From contig SVDU01000010.1 in assembly GCA_015057705.1 (NCBI GenBank), positions 1 to 64,000 of the forward strand: a stretch of 64,000 nt of DNA, given 5' to 3'. Position numbers and translations under genes: made by a program. Shown here one piece after another: positions 43,088-52,093 of this stretch. This stretch comes from Paenibacillaceae bacterium (GTDB lineage: Bacteria; Bacillota; Clostridia; Lachnospirales; Lachnospiraceae). The notes under the pieces were generated by a model, which ran no database searches, was not told where the DNA came from, and saw only the letters and a list, made by a program, of their open reading frames with translations. Position 1 is the stretch's first letter; every line of letters starts with the position of its first letter.

Positions 43088-43918
43088 CTACTTAGTAAAA
43101 ACCCCACAAATAGTCTCACCTGTATCAGAAAATTCCTGTCCGGCAATATCACCATAAAATTCAAATGTATTGAAACCTACGGGCTTAATTTCTGATATCA
43201 GCTTTTCCTTAGTAAAATAATGATCCCATATATTATAACAATTTATGGTATCTTCGGTTAACACGATTGACTGCACTAATTCTGTATTGTCTTCATCATC
43301 ATATTGATAAACAGAATTTAAGCAAATATGGGGATTTTCGTTCCAAAATCCACTCTCTTCACAGTTATACCATGAACGGTTTTCCGCTTTTCTCATAAGA
43401 GGTGTAAACACATCGAAAATGAACTTACCGTTGGGTTTCAATGCCTGATATACTTTTCTTAATAGAATCAGTCGATCGGTAATTGATAACGGCGCATAAT
43501 CACAATAAATCAATGTAATTACATCAAACTGTTCTGTATAATCTATTGTCAGGTAGTTTTGGTAATAGTATTGGATATTACTTTTGTTAAGTAACGTTTG
43601 TTCTTGTGCATACTCGATGGAACGTTTTGAAAAGTCAATACCAGTTACCGTATAACCTGCCTTGCGAAAACGTTCTGCATAAATTCCAGGTCCACAACCT
43701 AAATCCAGTAATTGTTGAAATTGTGCAGGCGGGGCTATAGAAGTAATCCACCTTACAGATTTATCAACAAAATCATGTTTCCGGGTTGCCGCATTCCAAT
43801 CAGGGTTGAGATGTGCTTCCAGCATTCCTTTTGATATATGTTCATCATCCCAGAACTTACCTGTACTTGGTGCATAAAGCTTTGGCTTTTTTGTATAATC
43901 GCTTAATTGGTTGAACAT
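43088..43918 (-). CDS. Class I SAM-dependent methyltransferase
   Basis: 276 aa, cytoplasmic. SAM loop LLDLGCGPGIYAERF, second strand acidic residue in VTGIDFSKRSIEYAQ, and VITLIYCDYAPLS with a PNGKFIFDVF region. The N-terminal 40 residues (KLYAPSTGKFWDDEHISKGM) resemble a family of clostridial small-molecule methyltransferases. Substrate unknown. Oriented against the CPBP gene and located between that gene and the chimeric remnant. Confidence 0.85.
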   Translation of the reverse strand: MFNQLSDYTKKPKLYAPSTGKFWDDEHISKGMLEAHLNPDWNAATRKHDFVDKSVRWITSIAPPAQFQQLLDLGCGPGIYAERFRKAGYTVTGIDFSKRSIEYAQEQTLLNKSNIQYYYQNYLTIDYTEQFDVITLIYCDYAPLSITDRLILLRKVYQALKPNGKFIFDVFTPLMRKAENRSWYNCEESGFWNENPHICLNSVYQYDDEDNTELVQSIVLTEDTINCYNIWDHYFTKEKLISEIKPVGFNTFEFYGDIAGQEFSDTGETICGVFTK

Positions 43919-44079
43919 AATTTCCTCCGTTTTAAGAGGGCTAAATTATTGTCACCCTCCTTTTATTGTTGCTAAATATTATCATTTTTTCGAAATTCAT
44001 AATTATCAACTCCCTTCAAAATTATTACTCTAATTATAGTTATTTAAAAGCAATAGATCAATACCGTATGTAAAATTTA
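43919..44079. other. Intergenic, promoter region of the methyltransferase
   Basis: AT-rich; a ribosome site (GGAGG, minus strand) lies near 43922. Nothing else supported. Confidence 0.4.
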
Positions 44080-44340
44080 TACCGGGGGAAATATGATACG
44101 TTTTATTTATCATTATTATAGTAAATAAGAAAGAAATAGCTTTGGCACTACTGCTATCCTTACTTAATTCTGTCATGACAGTGGTGTGTTCACAGTTTTT
44201 AAATGATGTAATTAAGTCACTATGGCAGGAAAAAGCAGTTTTCTGGCTGGAATGACTGTTCAGATACTTTGTCTGACTCTAATCTTTTTGGCCTTTCAGT
44301 TATTACAGGGAATATCCGGGATAGAAAAGCTGCCTGTTTA
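44080..44340 (+). pseudogene. Chimeric remnant: ABC exporter 5' end joined to CPBP 3' end
   Basis: Bases 44080-44283 match the start of the exporter gene at about 50356-50562, mostly base for base, with small deletions and a stop soon after the start. From about 44284 the sequence instead matches the last codons of the CPBP gene (GISGIEKLPV-stop; 42957-43017). The switch occurs at a shared CTAAT/TTTTT-like stretch. So a copy of each gene once existed here and a deletion joined them. Confidence 0.8.
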
Positions 44341-44346
44341 GATGAA

Positions 44347-44379
44347 ATTGCCCGCCTCATGATGGCAGAGGCGGGCAAT
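44347..44379. terminator. Terminator hairpin, copy of the CPBP terminator
   Basis: ATTGCCCGCCTC (44347-44358) pairs with GAGGCGGGCAAT (44368-44379). It is related to 43025-43065 and belongs to the chimeric remnant; it can also end the leftward MFS transcript. Confidence 0.75.
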
Positions 44380-44419
44380 TTAGTGGGCAGAGTGTGGAAT
44401 CTGTTTTTATTTTACTGCA

Positions 44420-45604
44420 TCAGGCAGTCGCTAAGTCTCCCGGACTTCTTCTGCCAATGGTTCTGACTGCAGAAACAGCAAATATCAGCATTAGTATCAA
44501 GGTACATACATAATAGCGGCCGCGTACGCTGTCACCAGCCAGAATGTAAGATACTCTTGTTACTACATAAGGTGCCAGTGTCTGACCGATGTTAACAACA
44601 GCTCCGTTAATAGCGATGCATAAAGTAATGGCTGCTGGAGAAACACTGGAGATAATATTGGTGATGATCTGTGGAAATACCATCATCATACCTACACCTG
44701 TAAGCAGGCCCGAAACATAGACAAGAATCGGTGAGTATGCCAGAGCCATGGAAAGAAGGCCGAGAGCAGAGAGCAGGAAGCCCGCAGGAAGAGTCCATTT
44801 CTTAAGCGCATTTGCGATTTTTCCATAGACCGCTCCGCAGATAAATCCTCCGATGGTGAGCATGGAAAGGCCAATACCGGATATAGCAGCAGTACCGATT
44901 CCTTCGCCTTCCACAAATAGAGATAAGTTTACTGCAAAACAGTGAAGGAATGTCATGTAGACAAATATGACCGCATACCAGTAGAACACTGCGCCTGGAA
45001 GCTTCATCTTCTGTCCGGCAGTACCTTCTTTTTTCTTCCGAACCGGCTGATCCTGGGGAAGACAGAACAATACACCGAAAAATGCTGCTAGACCAAGAAG
45101 ATGAACAAGGAATATGTATTTATAGCTTATGACAACTACAATTCCACCAATAATAGTCATTATGATGCTCCCTACTGAGCCGGAACTGTTTAACCAGCCC
45201 AGTATGGTATCTCTTTCTGATGGTGCGTCAGCAAAGCTTTCAAAAATAATCGCCTGGCTGAGGGGCTGGAGTAAACCGATTCCAAGACCCACCAGTAACC
45301 TTGAAAGATACAGTACTGTAAAGGAATCAGAAAAAAACGGGATACAGCCGCCTGCTGTAAAGATGCACAGAGCAATCAGGGACAGTGTCTTTTTTGAAAT
45401 TACATTAGCAATTGGTCCGGATAGAAAACTCACTACAACAATAACAAGAGCCGGAATCGTGATCAGTGTCTGAATGGTCTCGATGCTGACGTCCGGATAA
45501 GCTGCTGCAATACTGCTTAAACCAGCGGAAATAGCCATTGCCCCCATTGATATTAGTCCCAGAAACAAAATCCCTATAACTGTTTTGATATTACCCTTAA
45601 ACAT
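44420..45604 (-). CDS. Major facilitator superfamily transporter
   Basis: 394 aa with 12 membrane helices. The motif between helices 2 and 3 is degenerate (GPIANVISKKTLSLIAL), while helix 4 region LSRLLVGLGIGLLQPLSQAII is typical. It lies 43 bp after the OYE-type enzyme gene in the same direction, so it probably imports the substrate or exports the product of that pathway (inference). Confidence 0.88.
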   Translation of the reverse strand: MFKGNIKTVIGILFLGLISMGAMAISAGLSSIAAAYPDVSIETIQTLITIPALVIVVVSFLSGPIANVISKKTLSLIALCIFTAGGCIPFFSDSFTVLYLSRLLVGLGIGLLQPLSQAIIFESFADAPSERDTILGWLNSSGSVGSIIMTIIGGIVVVISYKYIFLVHLLGLAAFFGVLFCLPQDQPVRKKKEGTAGQKMKLPGAVFYWYAVIFVYMTFLHCFAVNLSLFVEGEGIGTAAISGIGLSMLTIGGFICGAVYGKIANALKKWTLPAGFLLSALGLLSMALAYSPILVYVSGLLTGVGMMMVFPQIITNIISSVSPAAITLCIAINGAVVNIGQTLAPYVVTRVSYILAGDSVRGRYYVCTLILMLIFAVSAVRTIGRRSPGDLATA

Positions 45605-45647
45605 AAAATTCCCCTCTCAATAATGACCTGTTCGAACTGAGTAATAA

Positions 45648-47600
45648 TCAGCGAAGCTTGTAAGCTTCACGGTATCCGGAAGCAACGGCCTGTTTGATTC
45701 TGCCGATGCGGTTGGCATCACCGATCACGATTACGTTCGTAAATTCTTTCTTCAGTTCATCAGCCAGCTGGTTCTCTGGTTTTACCCCAAGTGAAAGTAC
45801 CACAGCGTCTGCAGCCAGATTCTTCTTATTTCCGTCTTTATCTTCCAAAACAACTCCGTCAGGCAGTATTTCAAGCAGCTTATGGCCGGGATAATATTCA
45901 GGATTAGAAGCGCCCAGTTTTTTCTTAATATCAGTCAGTGGCTGCCAGTAAGCGCCAGGTCCGATCTCATCTGCCATATCTACAATTTCCAGATTATTTC
46001 CTAAGCTTGCCAGCAGTTCTGCAGTTTCCATGCCGGTAAGACCGGAACCGATTACTGCGATTTTCTTATGAGAAAATGTTGTTTTTCCGCTTAGGATCTC
46101 GTCTGTTGTATAAACATTGGAACCATTTACACCAGGGATAGATCCGGGAATGACTGGTTTTGAACCTGTTGCTACGAATACTGCGTGGGGGTTCAGCTTT
46201 TTGATTTCCTCTGCAGTAGCAGGTGTGTTAAGCCGGACATTCACATTCAGTTTCTTAAACATGCTTTCATAGTATTCACCCAACCAGCCCATTTTCTCTT
46301 TGCATGGGGGCTTTGAACCAAGCCATACCTGACCGCCAAGATGATCACATTTTTCAAATAATGTAACAGCAAAACCTCTCTGGGCAAGTGTCAGCGCAGC
46401 TTCCATTCCAGCGGGGCCGGCTCCGATTACGGCAACACAACGTCCGTTTCCATTATTTTCAATGTCATTATAGAACCACTCCTGTCCAGTACGTGGGTTG
46501 ACAGAGCAGTTAATGCCGTCAAACATTGTCTCCATACAGTTCAGACATGAGATACAGCGGCGGATTTCATCGGTGCGTCCGCTTTCTGCTTTATTGCACC
46601 ACTCCGGATCGGCAAGAAGTCCGCGGGCGATGGTCACTCCGTCGGTGCGTCCCTGGGCAATGATACTTTCCGCAAATTCCGGATTACGGATCACTCCCAC
46701 TGCAAACACGGGAACATCAATTACTTTTTTAATCTCCTCAGCAAGATATACCTTCCAGCCTTCCGGATAGGAAACTGGCTCCCATGCCTCGTTCATGGTC
46801 TCGTATACGCCTGCAGAGACATTGACAGCATCAATTCCAAAGGGTACTAAATATTTAACGATTTCAATGGATTCCTCCAGTTTTAAGCCTGTTTCATTCT
46901 CGGGAATTGGAAATACAGAGCGCTCAAGGAATTCATCTGCTGATATTCTCAGCATAATTGGGTAGTCGCCCAGTCTCTCACGAATCCCAGTGACAATTTC
47001 CTGAATGATGCGGGCGCGTTTCTGGGGACTGCCGCCGTATTTATCCGTTCTTTTATTGGTGTAAGGGGAGAGAAACTGATTGAGCATGTAGCCGTGGGCA
47101 GCGTGGATCTCAACGCCGTCGATTCCAGCTTTTTTACACCGTTCTGCACCGTCTACAAACTGCTTTACAAGCTCTTCTACCTGTTCGGTGGTCATCTCAA
47201 AGCAGGGCCAGTTTATCAGCAGGCTTTTCACTCCGCTGGGGGTTGCGCACATTCCGCCTGGAACTGCGGTCTGGCGGCCTGGATGGTGAAGCTGAACGAA
47301 GATGGCGCCGTCATAATAATGAACGGCATCGGCGAGTCTTGTGAGGTCGGGAATAAACTTGTCATCAGTGACAGAAGTCTGGCGGTCGCCCATCATACCA
47401 TGTTCATCATTTACACGGGTTACTTCGTTAACAATAAGTCCCACTCCGCCCTTTGCACGGGCAGCATAGTATGCGATTTCCTTATCAGAAACTGTCTGAT
47501 CCGGATTGGCAGTCATGTTGCCCATTGCGCCCATGACCACACGGTTTCTGATTGTTAAAGAGCCTATTTTTAAAGGAGAAAATAAATTTGGATAGTTCAT
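45648..47600 (-). CDS. NADH:flavin oxidoreductase/2-enoate reductase (OYE-type with Fe-S and FAD domains)
   Basis: 650 aa. An N-terminal TIM barrel with FMN (FSPLKIGSLTIRNRVVMGAM, QLHHPGRQT, HAAHGYMLNQFLSPYTNKR) is followed by the 4Fe-4S motif CISCLNCMETMFDGINCSVN and a C-terminal FAD/NAD(P) part (VIGAGPAGMEAALTLA, then AVIGSGLTGMETAELLA). This is the architecture of 2,4-dienoyl-CoA reductase, 2-enoate reductase and the bile acid enzymes BaiCD/BaiH, which reduce C=C bonds next to carbonyls. The actual substrate is unknown. Confidence 0.92.
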   Translation of the reverse strand: MNYPNLFSPLKIGSLTIRNRVVMGAMGNMTANPDQTVSDKEIAYYAARAKGGVGLIVNEVTRVNDEHGMMGDRQTSVTDDKFIPDLTRLADAVHYYDGAIFVQLHHPGRQTAVPGGMCATPSGVKSLLINWPCFEMTTEQVEELVKQFVDGAERCKKAGIDGVEIHAAHGYMLNQFLSPYTNKRTDKYGGSPQKRARIIQEIVTGIRERLGDYPIMLRISADEFLERSVFPIPENETGLKLEESIEIVKYLVPFGIDAVNVSAGVYETMNEAWEPVSYPEGWKVYLAEEIKKVIDVPVFAVGVIRNPEFAESIIAQGRTDGVTIARGLLADPEWCNKAESGRTDEIRRCISCLNCMETMFDGINCSVNPRTGQEWFYNDIENNGNGRCVAVIGAGPAGMEAALTLAQRGFAVTLFEKCDHLGGQVWLGSKPPCKEKMGWLGEYYESMFKKLNVNVRLNTPATAEEIKKLNPHAVFVATGSKPVIPGSIPGVNGSNVYTTDEILSGKTTFSHKKIAVIGSGLTGMETAELLASLGNNLEIVDMADEIGPGAYWQPLTDIKKKLGASNPEYYPGHKLLEILPDGVVLEDKDGNKKNLAADAVVLSLGVKPENQLADELKKEFTNVIVIGDANRIGRIKQAVASGYREAYKLR

Positions 47601-47621
47601 AGTAAATCCTTTCTTTTTGCT

Positions 47622-48779
47622 TTACTGATAATTGTCATAAACCTTTGCCATCATATTTGTGAGGACAGCTTCATCCTGTGGAACAATACATCCCATGCGC
47701 ATCATTTCGCCAAGTGCGTATGTAACAGTGGACAGAACCTGCTCTCTGGTAAAGCCAAGGTCTTTCATGGAAGGAATTCCGATTCTGCGGTTGAAAGAGC
47801 GTACTGCATCTGCAAGTTTTGTGGGAAGCTCTTCGATAGAAGAAATCTCCAGTTCAAATATTTCCGCTACTTTTACATAAATTTCAGGTCTTGCTGCAGC
47901 TACCAGTTCAATTACAGACGGAGTTACAAGAGCGCAGCCGATACCATGAGGAATATGTAATCTGGCTCCCAGTGCGTGTGCCATGGCATGTCCCACATTT
48001 ACCTGGGAATCCTGGAATGCGATACCTGCAAAGTTGCTGGCAATGGCCAGATTATAACGAGCCTCTATGCAGTTCGGGTCGTCTACAGCCACAGGAAGCC
48101 ATTTGTAGATTCGCTCCATGCTGCTCAGCGCTAATGTGTCGGAATGGGGATTTGGCATTACGTTGCAGAGACATTCGTTGCAGTGGGAAAATGCATCCAT
48201 GCCAGTGTAAGCAGTAATTGTTTTACCCAGTCCCAGTGTTAAGTCAGGATCTACGATAGCAGCGTTTGCCCACACGATACAGCCACATTTCTGGTGTGTT
48301 TCTGTATCAGTAATAACAGCTACAAAAGTGGACTCTGAACCGGTTCCTGAGGTAGTTGGTATCATAATTGTTTTCAGGGCAGGTGCTAATATAAGTGGAT
48401 TCGTTGGATCAAAATGGATCATTTTTTTTATATCAACGTTTTTCTTATTGGTAACATATAAGGCAATGCCTTTGGCCGTATCAAGACTGGAGCCGCCGCC
48501 ACAGCCGATCACTGCGTCTGCACCAATGCTTTCTGCAAGCTCGGCACCTTCCATAAGGGTAGTATCCGGGGCATCCATTTTTACTCCGTCATAAATGCTG
48601 ACTTTAATTCCACTCTGCAAAAGGCTGTCCATGACTCTCCCCGGAATTCCTGTCTCTGCAATTGCTTTTTCAGTTACCAGGAGTACATTGGTCATTCCTA
48701 ATTCTTTTGCTATGGCACCTGTGTTGTTTACTTCCCCTGGTCCGAAATAAACCGGGCATAATTGTGAATATCTTGACAT
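47622..48779 (-). CDS. Iron-containing alcohol dehydrogenase
   Basis: 385 aa. NAD-binding GCGGGSSLDTAKG and metal ligands in the pattern D-H-H-H (GHAMAHALGARLHIPHG plus the earlier DAFSHCNE). The N-terminal region (YFGPGEVNNTGAIAKELG) is typical of group III alcohol dehydrogenases. First gene of the leftward cluster with the OYE-type enzyme (21 bp) and the MFS transporter. AAGGAG ribosome site; a Rex-like palindrome lies 38 bp upstream. Confidence 0.92.
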   Translation of the reverse strand: MSRYSQLCPVYFGPGEVNNTGAIAKELGMTNVLLVTEKAIAETGIPGRVMDSLLQSGIKVSIYDGVKMDAPDTTLMEGAELAESIGADAVIGCGGGSSLDTAKGIALYVTNKKNVDIKKMIHFDPTNPLILAPALKTIMIPTTSGTGSESTFVAVITDTETHQKCGCIVWANAAIVDPDLTLGLGKTITAYTGMDAFSHCNECLCNVMPNPHSDTLALSSMERIYKWLPVAVDDPNCIEARYNLAIASNFAGIAFQDSQVNVGHAMAHALGARLHIPHGIGCALVTPSVIELVAAARPEIYVKVAEIFELEISSIEELPTKLADAVRSFNRRIGIPSMKDLGFTREQVLSTVTYALGEMMRMGCIVPQDEAVLTNMMAKVYDNYQ

Positions 48780-48816
48780 TGTGGCATCTCCTTATTAAGA
48801 TAGTAGTAGAAAATGT

Positions 48817-48834
48817 TTGTTACTATAATAACAA
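48817..48834. promoter_or_regulatory. Rex-like operator upstream of the alcohol dehydrogenase cluster
   Basis: TTGTTACTATAATAACAA is a perfect dyad (TTGTTA-N6-TAACAA) that matches the Rex consensus TTGTTAA-N4-TTAACAA at all but the two inner flanking bases. It lies 38-55 bp before the dehydrogenase start, where the promoter should be. Rex senses NADH/NAD+ and is known to control alcohol dehydrogenases in Clostridia. Confidence 0.6.
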
Positions 48835-48922
48835 TCTCTCTGTAATCAGTGTAGCAATTATTATGAGTGCCCACAATGGCACAGATTATGAAAATTTTAA
48901 CAAAGTATTGTTGTTATAAGAT

Positions 48923-48957
48923 AGACGGCGTTTGTTTCAGAATGACAAACGCCGTCT
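48923..48957. repeat. Perfect 13-bp inverted repeat between divergent genes
   Basis: AGACGGCGTTTGT (48923-48935) and ACAAACGCCGTCT (48945-48957) are exactly complementary with a 9-nt loop. No T-run follows. It lies in the control region between the regulator and the dehydrogenase genes. Confidence 0.7.
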
Positions 48958-49062
48958 GTGCGATTTGTTGAAATTTTACAACCGTTTCCGCGGAAAGTAT
49001 GGTAAAATTTATGAATGCATTACATTTGTTTACCAGGCGAAAAAGAAAGGCGATGACGATTT

Positions 49063-50337
49063 ATGATGACTGATTCTGAAACTGGAAAAAATACCGATGA
49101 TTTTATTAATAAACTACTTGATGCCTCCAACAGCAGTCATAATATACAGCTGTTGCTGGATATCGGTTATCAGGAACTGGGCAATCCTGTGCTGCTGGTT
49201 GATGTTGCCCTTTGCTTTGTTGCACAGACCGGAGGCGGTCTGATCACGGATGAACCGCTTTGGGACTGGACTCTTTCCAAAGGATATGTGACGGAGGAAT
49301 ACGTGAAGTATATCTTAAGCGGTGATAATTCCCAGTATGACCCCGGAGAAGAGTGGTCGACCGGTGACTCCAGATTCATCTGGCAGGAAGGACTCCTTCA
49401 CCACAGGCAGCTGGTTGGAAAGGTGAACAGAAACGGGATTCCAATTGGTTATCTGAAGCTTCTGGAATACAACAAGCCTATAACGGATGAAGATGTGAAT
49501 AGGCTGAATATTCTCTGTAAATTTCTTGCAATCTGTATGAATTCCTCCATGGGAACGTCAGATCAGGAAGATTCACTGATCGATACGCTCCTGACTTCCA
49601 TGCTCACCCAGCGTCTGTATGACAAATATGCCATTGAGGAAAGAGTGAACCGCTTCGGCTTAAAGCTTTATGAAAATCTGTCGGTAATTGTACTGGGTAC
49701 CCGTGGACTAATTACGGATAAAATTTATTTTATTAAGAAAAAAATGAAGAATTTTTTGAATCGGGAAACGGTCATCACATTTAAAGGGAATCTGATTATT
49801 CTTTATGATTGCAAAACAAAGGTACCGTTTTCTGAAAATGAACTGATTAATCTGGAAAAATTATGCGCCGATTTTGATATTAAAGCGGGCATAAGCAATT
49901 CGTTTAAGGAGATTTATAAGTTTGAATCGTTTTATCACCAGGCACTCACTGCACTGGAACTCAGTACGGAGACGAATCATAAAGAGCGGGTAGCCTTTTA
50001 TGATGAGTTCTGCATTCATCATATGGTCAGCCTGTTTTCGGAGCATAGTGATCCGGTGGTTTTAATCCATCCTGCTATAAAGTTTTTAAAAGAGCATGAC
50101 ATGGAATACAGCAGTGAATTGTGCCCAACGTTAAAGGAGTATTTAAAAAACAATCAGGATTTATCTCTCACTTCGTCGGCGCTGCATATTCATTACAATA
50201 CATTAAAGTACCGGATTAACAAGATCGTTGAACTTACGGATCTTAGCTTTTCTGATAAAACTATTTTTCGTCTGCATCTGTCGTTTATCGTATTTGATTA
50301 TCTGACTGAAACAGGGAAATCAAATCTATTGAAATAA
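49063..50337 (+). CDS. PucR/CdaR-family transcriptional regulator
   Basis: 424 aa. The N-terminal two thirds are a sensor-like region without known motif, with a degenerate GGDEF-like part (KAGISNSFKEIYKFESFYHQALTALELS) as in CdaR proteins. The C-terminal PucR helix-turn-helix is clear: LKEYLKNNQDLSLTSSALHI, then HYNTLKYRINKIVELTDL. It is divergent from the alcohol dehydrogenase/OYE/MFS cluster and is the likely activator of that cluster in response to its substrate (inference). Confidence 0.9.
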   Translation: MMTDSETGKNTDDFINKLLDASNSSHNIQLLLDIGYQELGNPVLLVDVALCFVAQTGGGLITDEPLWDWTLSKGYVTEEYVKYILSGDNSQYDPGEEWSTGDSRFIWQEGLLHHRQLVGKVNRNGIPIGYLKLLEYNKPITDEDVNRLNILCKFLAICMNSSMGTSDQEDSLIDTLLTSMLTQRLYDKYAIEERVNRFGLKLYENLSVIVLGTRGLITDKIYFIKKKMKNFLNRETVITFKGNLIILYDCKTKVPFSENELINLEKLCADFDIKAGISNSFKEIYKFESFYHQALTALELSTETNHKERVAFYDEFCIHHMVSLFSEHSDPVVLIHPAIKFLKEHDMEYSSELCPTLKEYLKNNQDLSLTSSALHIHYNTLKYRINKIVELTDLSFSDKTIFRLHLSFIVFDYLTETGKSNLLK

Positions 50338-50368
50338 AAGAAGAGGCAGGCTGCAAACTGGGGGGAAT

Positions 50369-52093
50369 ATGTTTCGTTTTGTTTGTCATTATTATAGGAA
50401 ATATAAGAAAGACATAGTTTTGGCACTACTGCTATCCTTACTTAATTCTTTCATGACAGTGGTGTGTTCACAATTTTTAAAAGATGTAATTAAGGGCACT
50501 CTGGCAGGAAAAAGTAGTTTCCTGGCTGGAAAGATTGTTCAAATACTTTGTCTGACTCTGATTTGGGTTGTGGTAATCTACAGCTCAAAATTGGTTACTG
50601 GAAGATTAAGTATTCAGATGACCAGTGGTTTAAGGCAGGATGTAATAGAAAAGATTATGAATATGCGTTATGATTTTCTTATGGGTCAGCAGAAGGGAAC
50701 TTTTTTAAATAAACTGAATGAAGATATCTCTGATGTCAGCAGATACTTTGAGCAGCTTTTGTTTTCTGTTTTTTTAAATGGAATCAGCGTTTTGGTGATT
50801 CTGGTTTATTTATTTGCCACTGACTGTAAGCTTACTTTAATATCTATGATCTGGATTCCATTTACCACCATACTATATCATAACTTTTTAAACAGCATTG
50901 CTGATTTTACCAGAGAAAAGAAGAAACAACAGGATGCACTTACCGCTAAAACTCAGGAACTGTTTGAATGCTATGAGACAGAGAAAAGCTATAATTTACA
51001 GGAGATAAATTTATCCGAAATTGATACTAATATCTTGCAGGTTTATCAGGCTGATTTAAAACGGCAGAAAAAAGAGGCAATGACAAATGCTTTCAGCTCT
51101 ATGATTCGCTGCCTGCCTGTTTTGTTTTGCAGTATATTCGCAGCTGGTATGGTGATAAAGGGAGCACTAACAGCGGAAAACTTTATTTCTTTTCTTGTGC
51201 TGATGGGGTTCATTTCATCCCCCATCAGCAATTTTACGTCAGTATTAGTGGAACTAAATAAAGCAGGAGTCAGTGCAGACCGGTTACGCAGACTGTTAAA
51301 GGCACCGGAAGAAAGCTGTGGAGGCAATATTACCAGCTTTCCTTTTTCTGACCCGGTGATACAATTTCAGGATATCTGTTTTTCTTATGATGGTTTAAAT
51401 CCTATTTTAAATAATCTTACCTTTGAATTGAAAAAAGGAGAGCGGATTGCATTTGTGGGAGGTTCCGGAAGCGGAAAGACAACTTTAATGAATCTGATAT
51501 TGGGACTGTTTGAACCTGAGAAGGGGAATTACTTTCTCTATGGAACTCAGGTTACAGATCTGGACATAAAACTGGTGCGGGGGTGCTTTTCTATCGTTTC
51601 TCAGGAGACTTTTTTATTTCCAGATACCATTGAACAAAACTTATTGTACGGAAAAAGCAGTGCAACCAGAGCAGAGATAGAAAAAGCGGTAGGAGACGCA
51701 GGTCTTGCTCCTTTCATCAAAAGCCTGCCCGAGGGGTATGACACCATACTGGAAGAGAATGGGGTCAATCTGTCAGGAGGGCAGAGGCAGAGATTTGCCA
51801 TTGCAAGGGCTCTTCTTAGAAACAGTGAAGTGATTATATTTGATGAACCAACTTCCGCTCTTGATCCAAAATCAGAAAAGGAAATCACGGAATTAATTGA
51901 AAGGACATTAAGTTCCAAAACCATTATCTCCGTTGCTCATAAGCTGAATACAGTCCTGGACTATGACAGGATTTATCTGATGGACCACGGGAATTTAAAA
52001 GAGCAGGGAAGTCACCAGGAACTGCTTGGGAAGAAAGGACTTTATTATCAATTATTTCACAGCCAGAATGGTATGGGGAGGGATTTGGTATGA
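50369..52093 (+). CDS. ABC exporter half-transporter (TMD-NBD)
   Basis: 574 aa. Six membrane helices (1-300) and one ATPase domain: Walker A GGSGSGKTT, Q-loop VSQETFLFP, signature LSGGQRQRFAIA, Walker B VIIFDEPTSALDP and switch His SVAHK. It overlaps the second half-transporter gene by 4 bp and is likely to pair with it. A decayed copy of its 5' end lies at 44080-44283. Substrate unknown; peptide or lipid export is typical. Confidence 0.92.
   Translation: MFRFVCHYYRKYKKDIVLALLLSLLNSFMTVVCSQFLKDVIKGTLAGKSSFLAGKIVQILCLTLIWVVVIYSSKLVTGRLSIQMTSGLRQDVIEKIMNMRYDFLMGQQKGTFLNKLNEDISDVSRYFEQLLFSVFLNGISVLVILVYLFATDCKLTLISMIWIPFTTILYHNFLNSIADFTREKKKQQDALTAKTQELFECYETEKSYNLQEINLSEIDTNILQVYQADLKRQKKEAMTNAFSSMIRCLPVLFCSIFAAGMVIKGALTAENFISFLVLMGFISSPISNFTSVLVELNKAGVSADRLRRLLKAPEESCGGNITSFPFSDPVIQFQDICFSYDGLNPILNNLTFELKKGERIAFVGGSGSGKTTLMNLILGLFEPEKGNYFLYGTQVTDLDIKLVRGCFSIVSQETFLFPDTIEQNLLYGKSSATRAEIEKAVGDAGLAPFIKSLPEGYDTILEENGVNLSGGQRQRFAIARALLRNSEVIIFDEPTSALDPKSEKEITELIERTLSSKTIISVAHKLNTVLDYDRIYLMDHGNLKEQGSHQELLGKKGLYYQLFHSQNGMGRDLV

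Noticed and set aside
44269-44466. Small rightward frame after the chimeric remnant
   Set aside because: It reads through remnant and terminator sequence and into the antisense of the MFS gene; no start signal.
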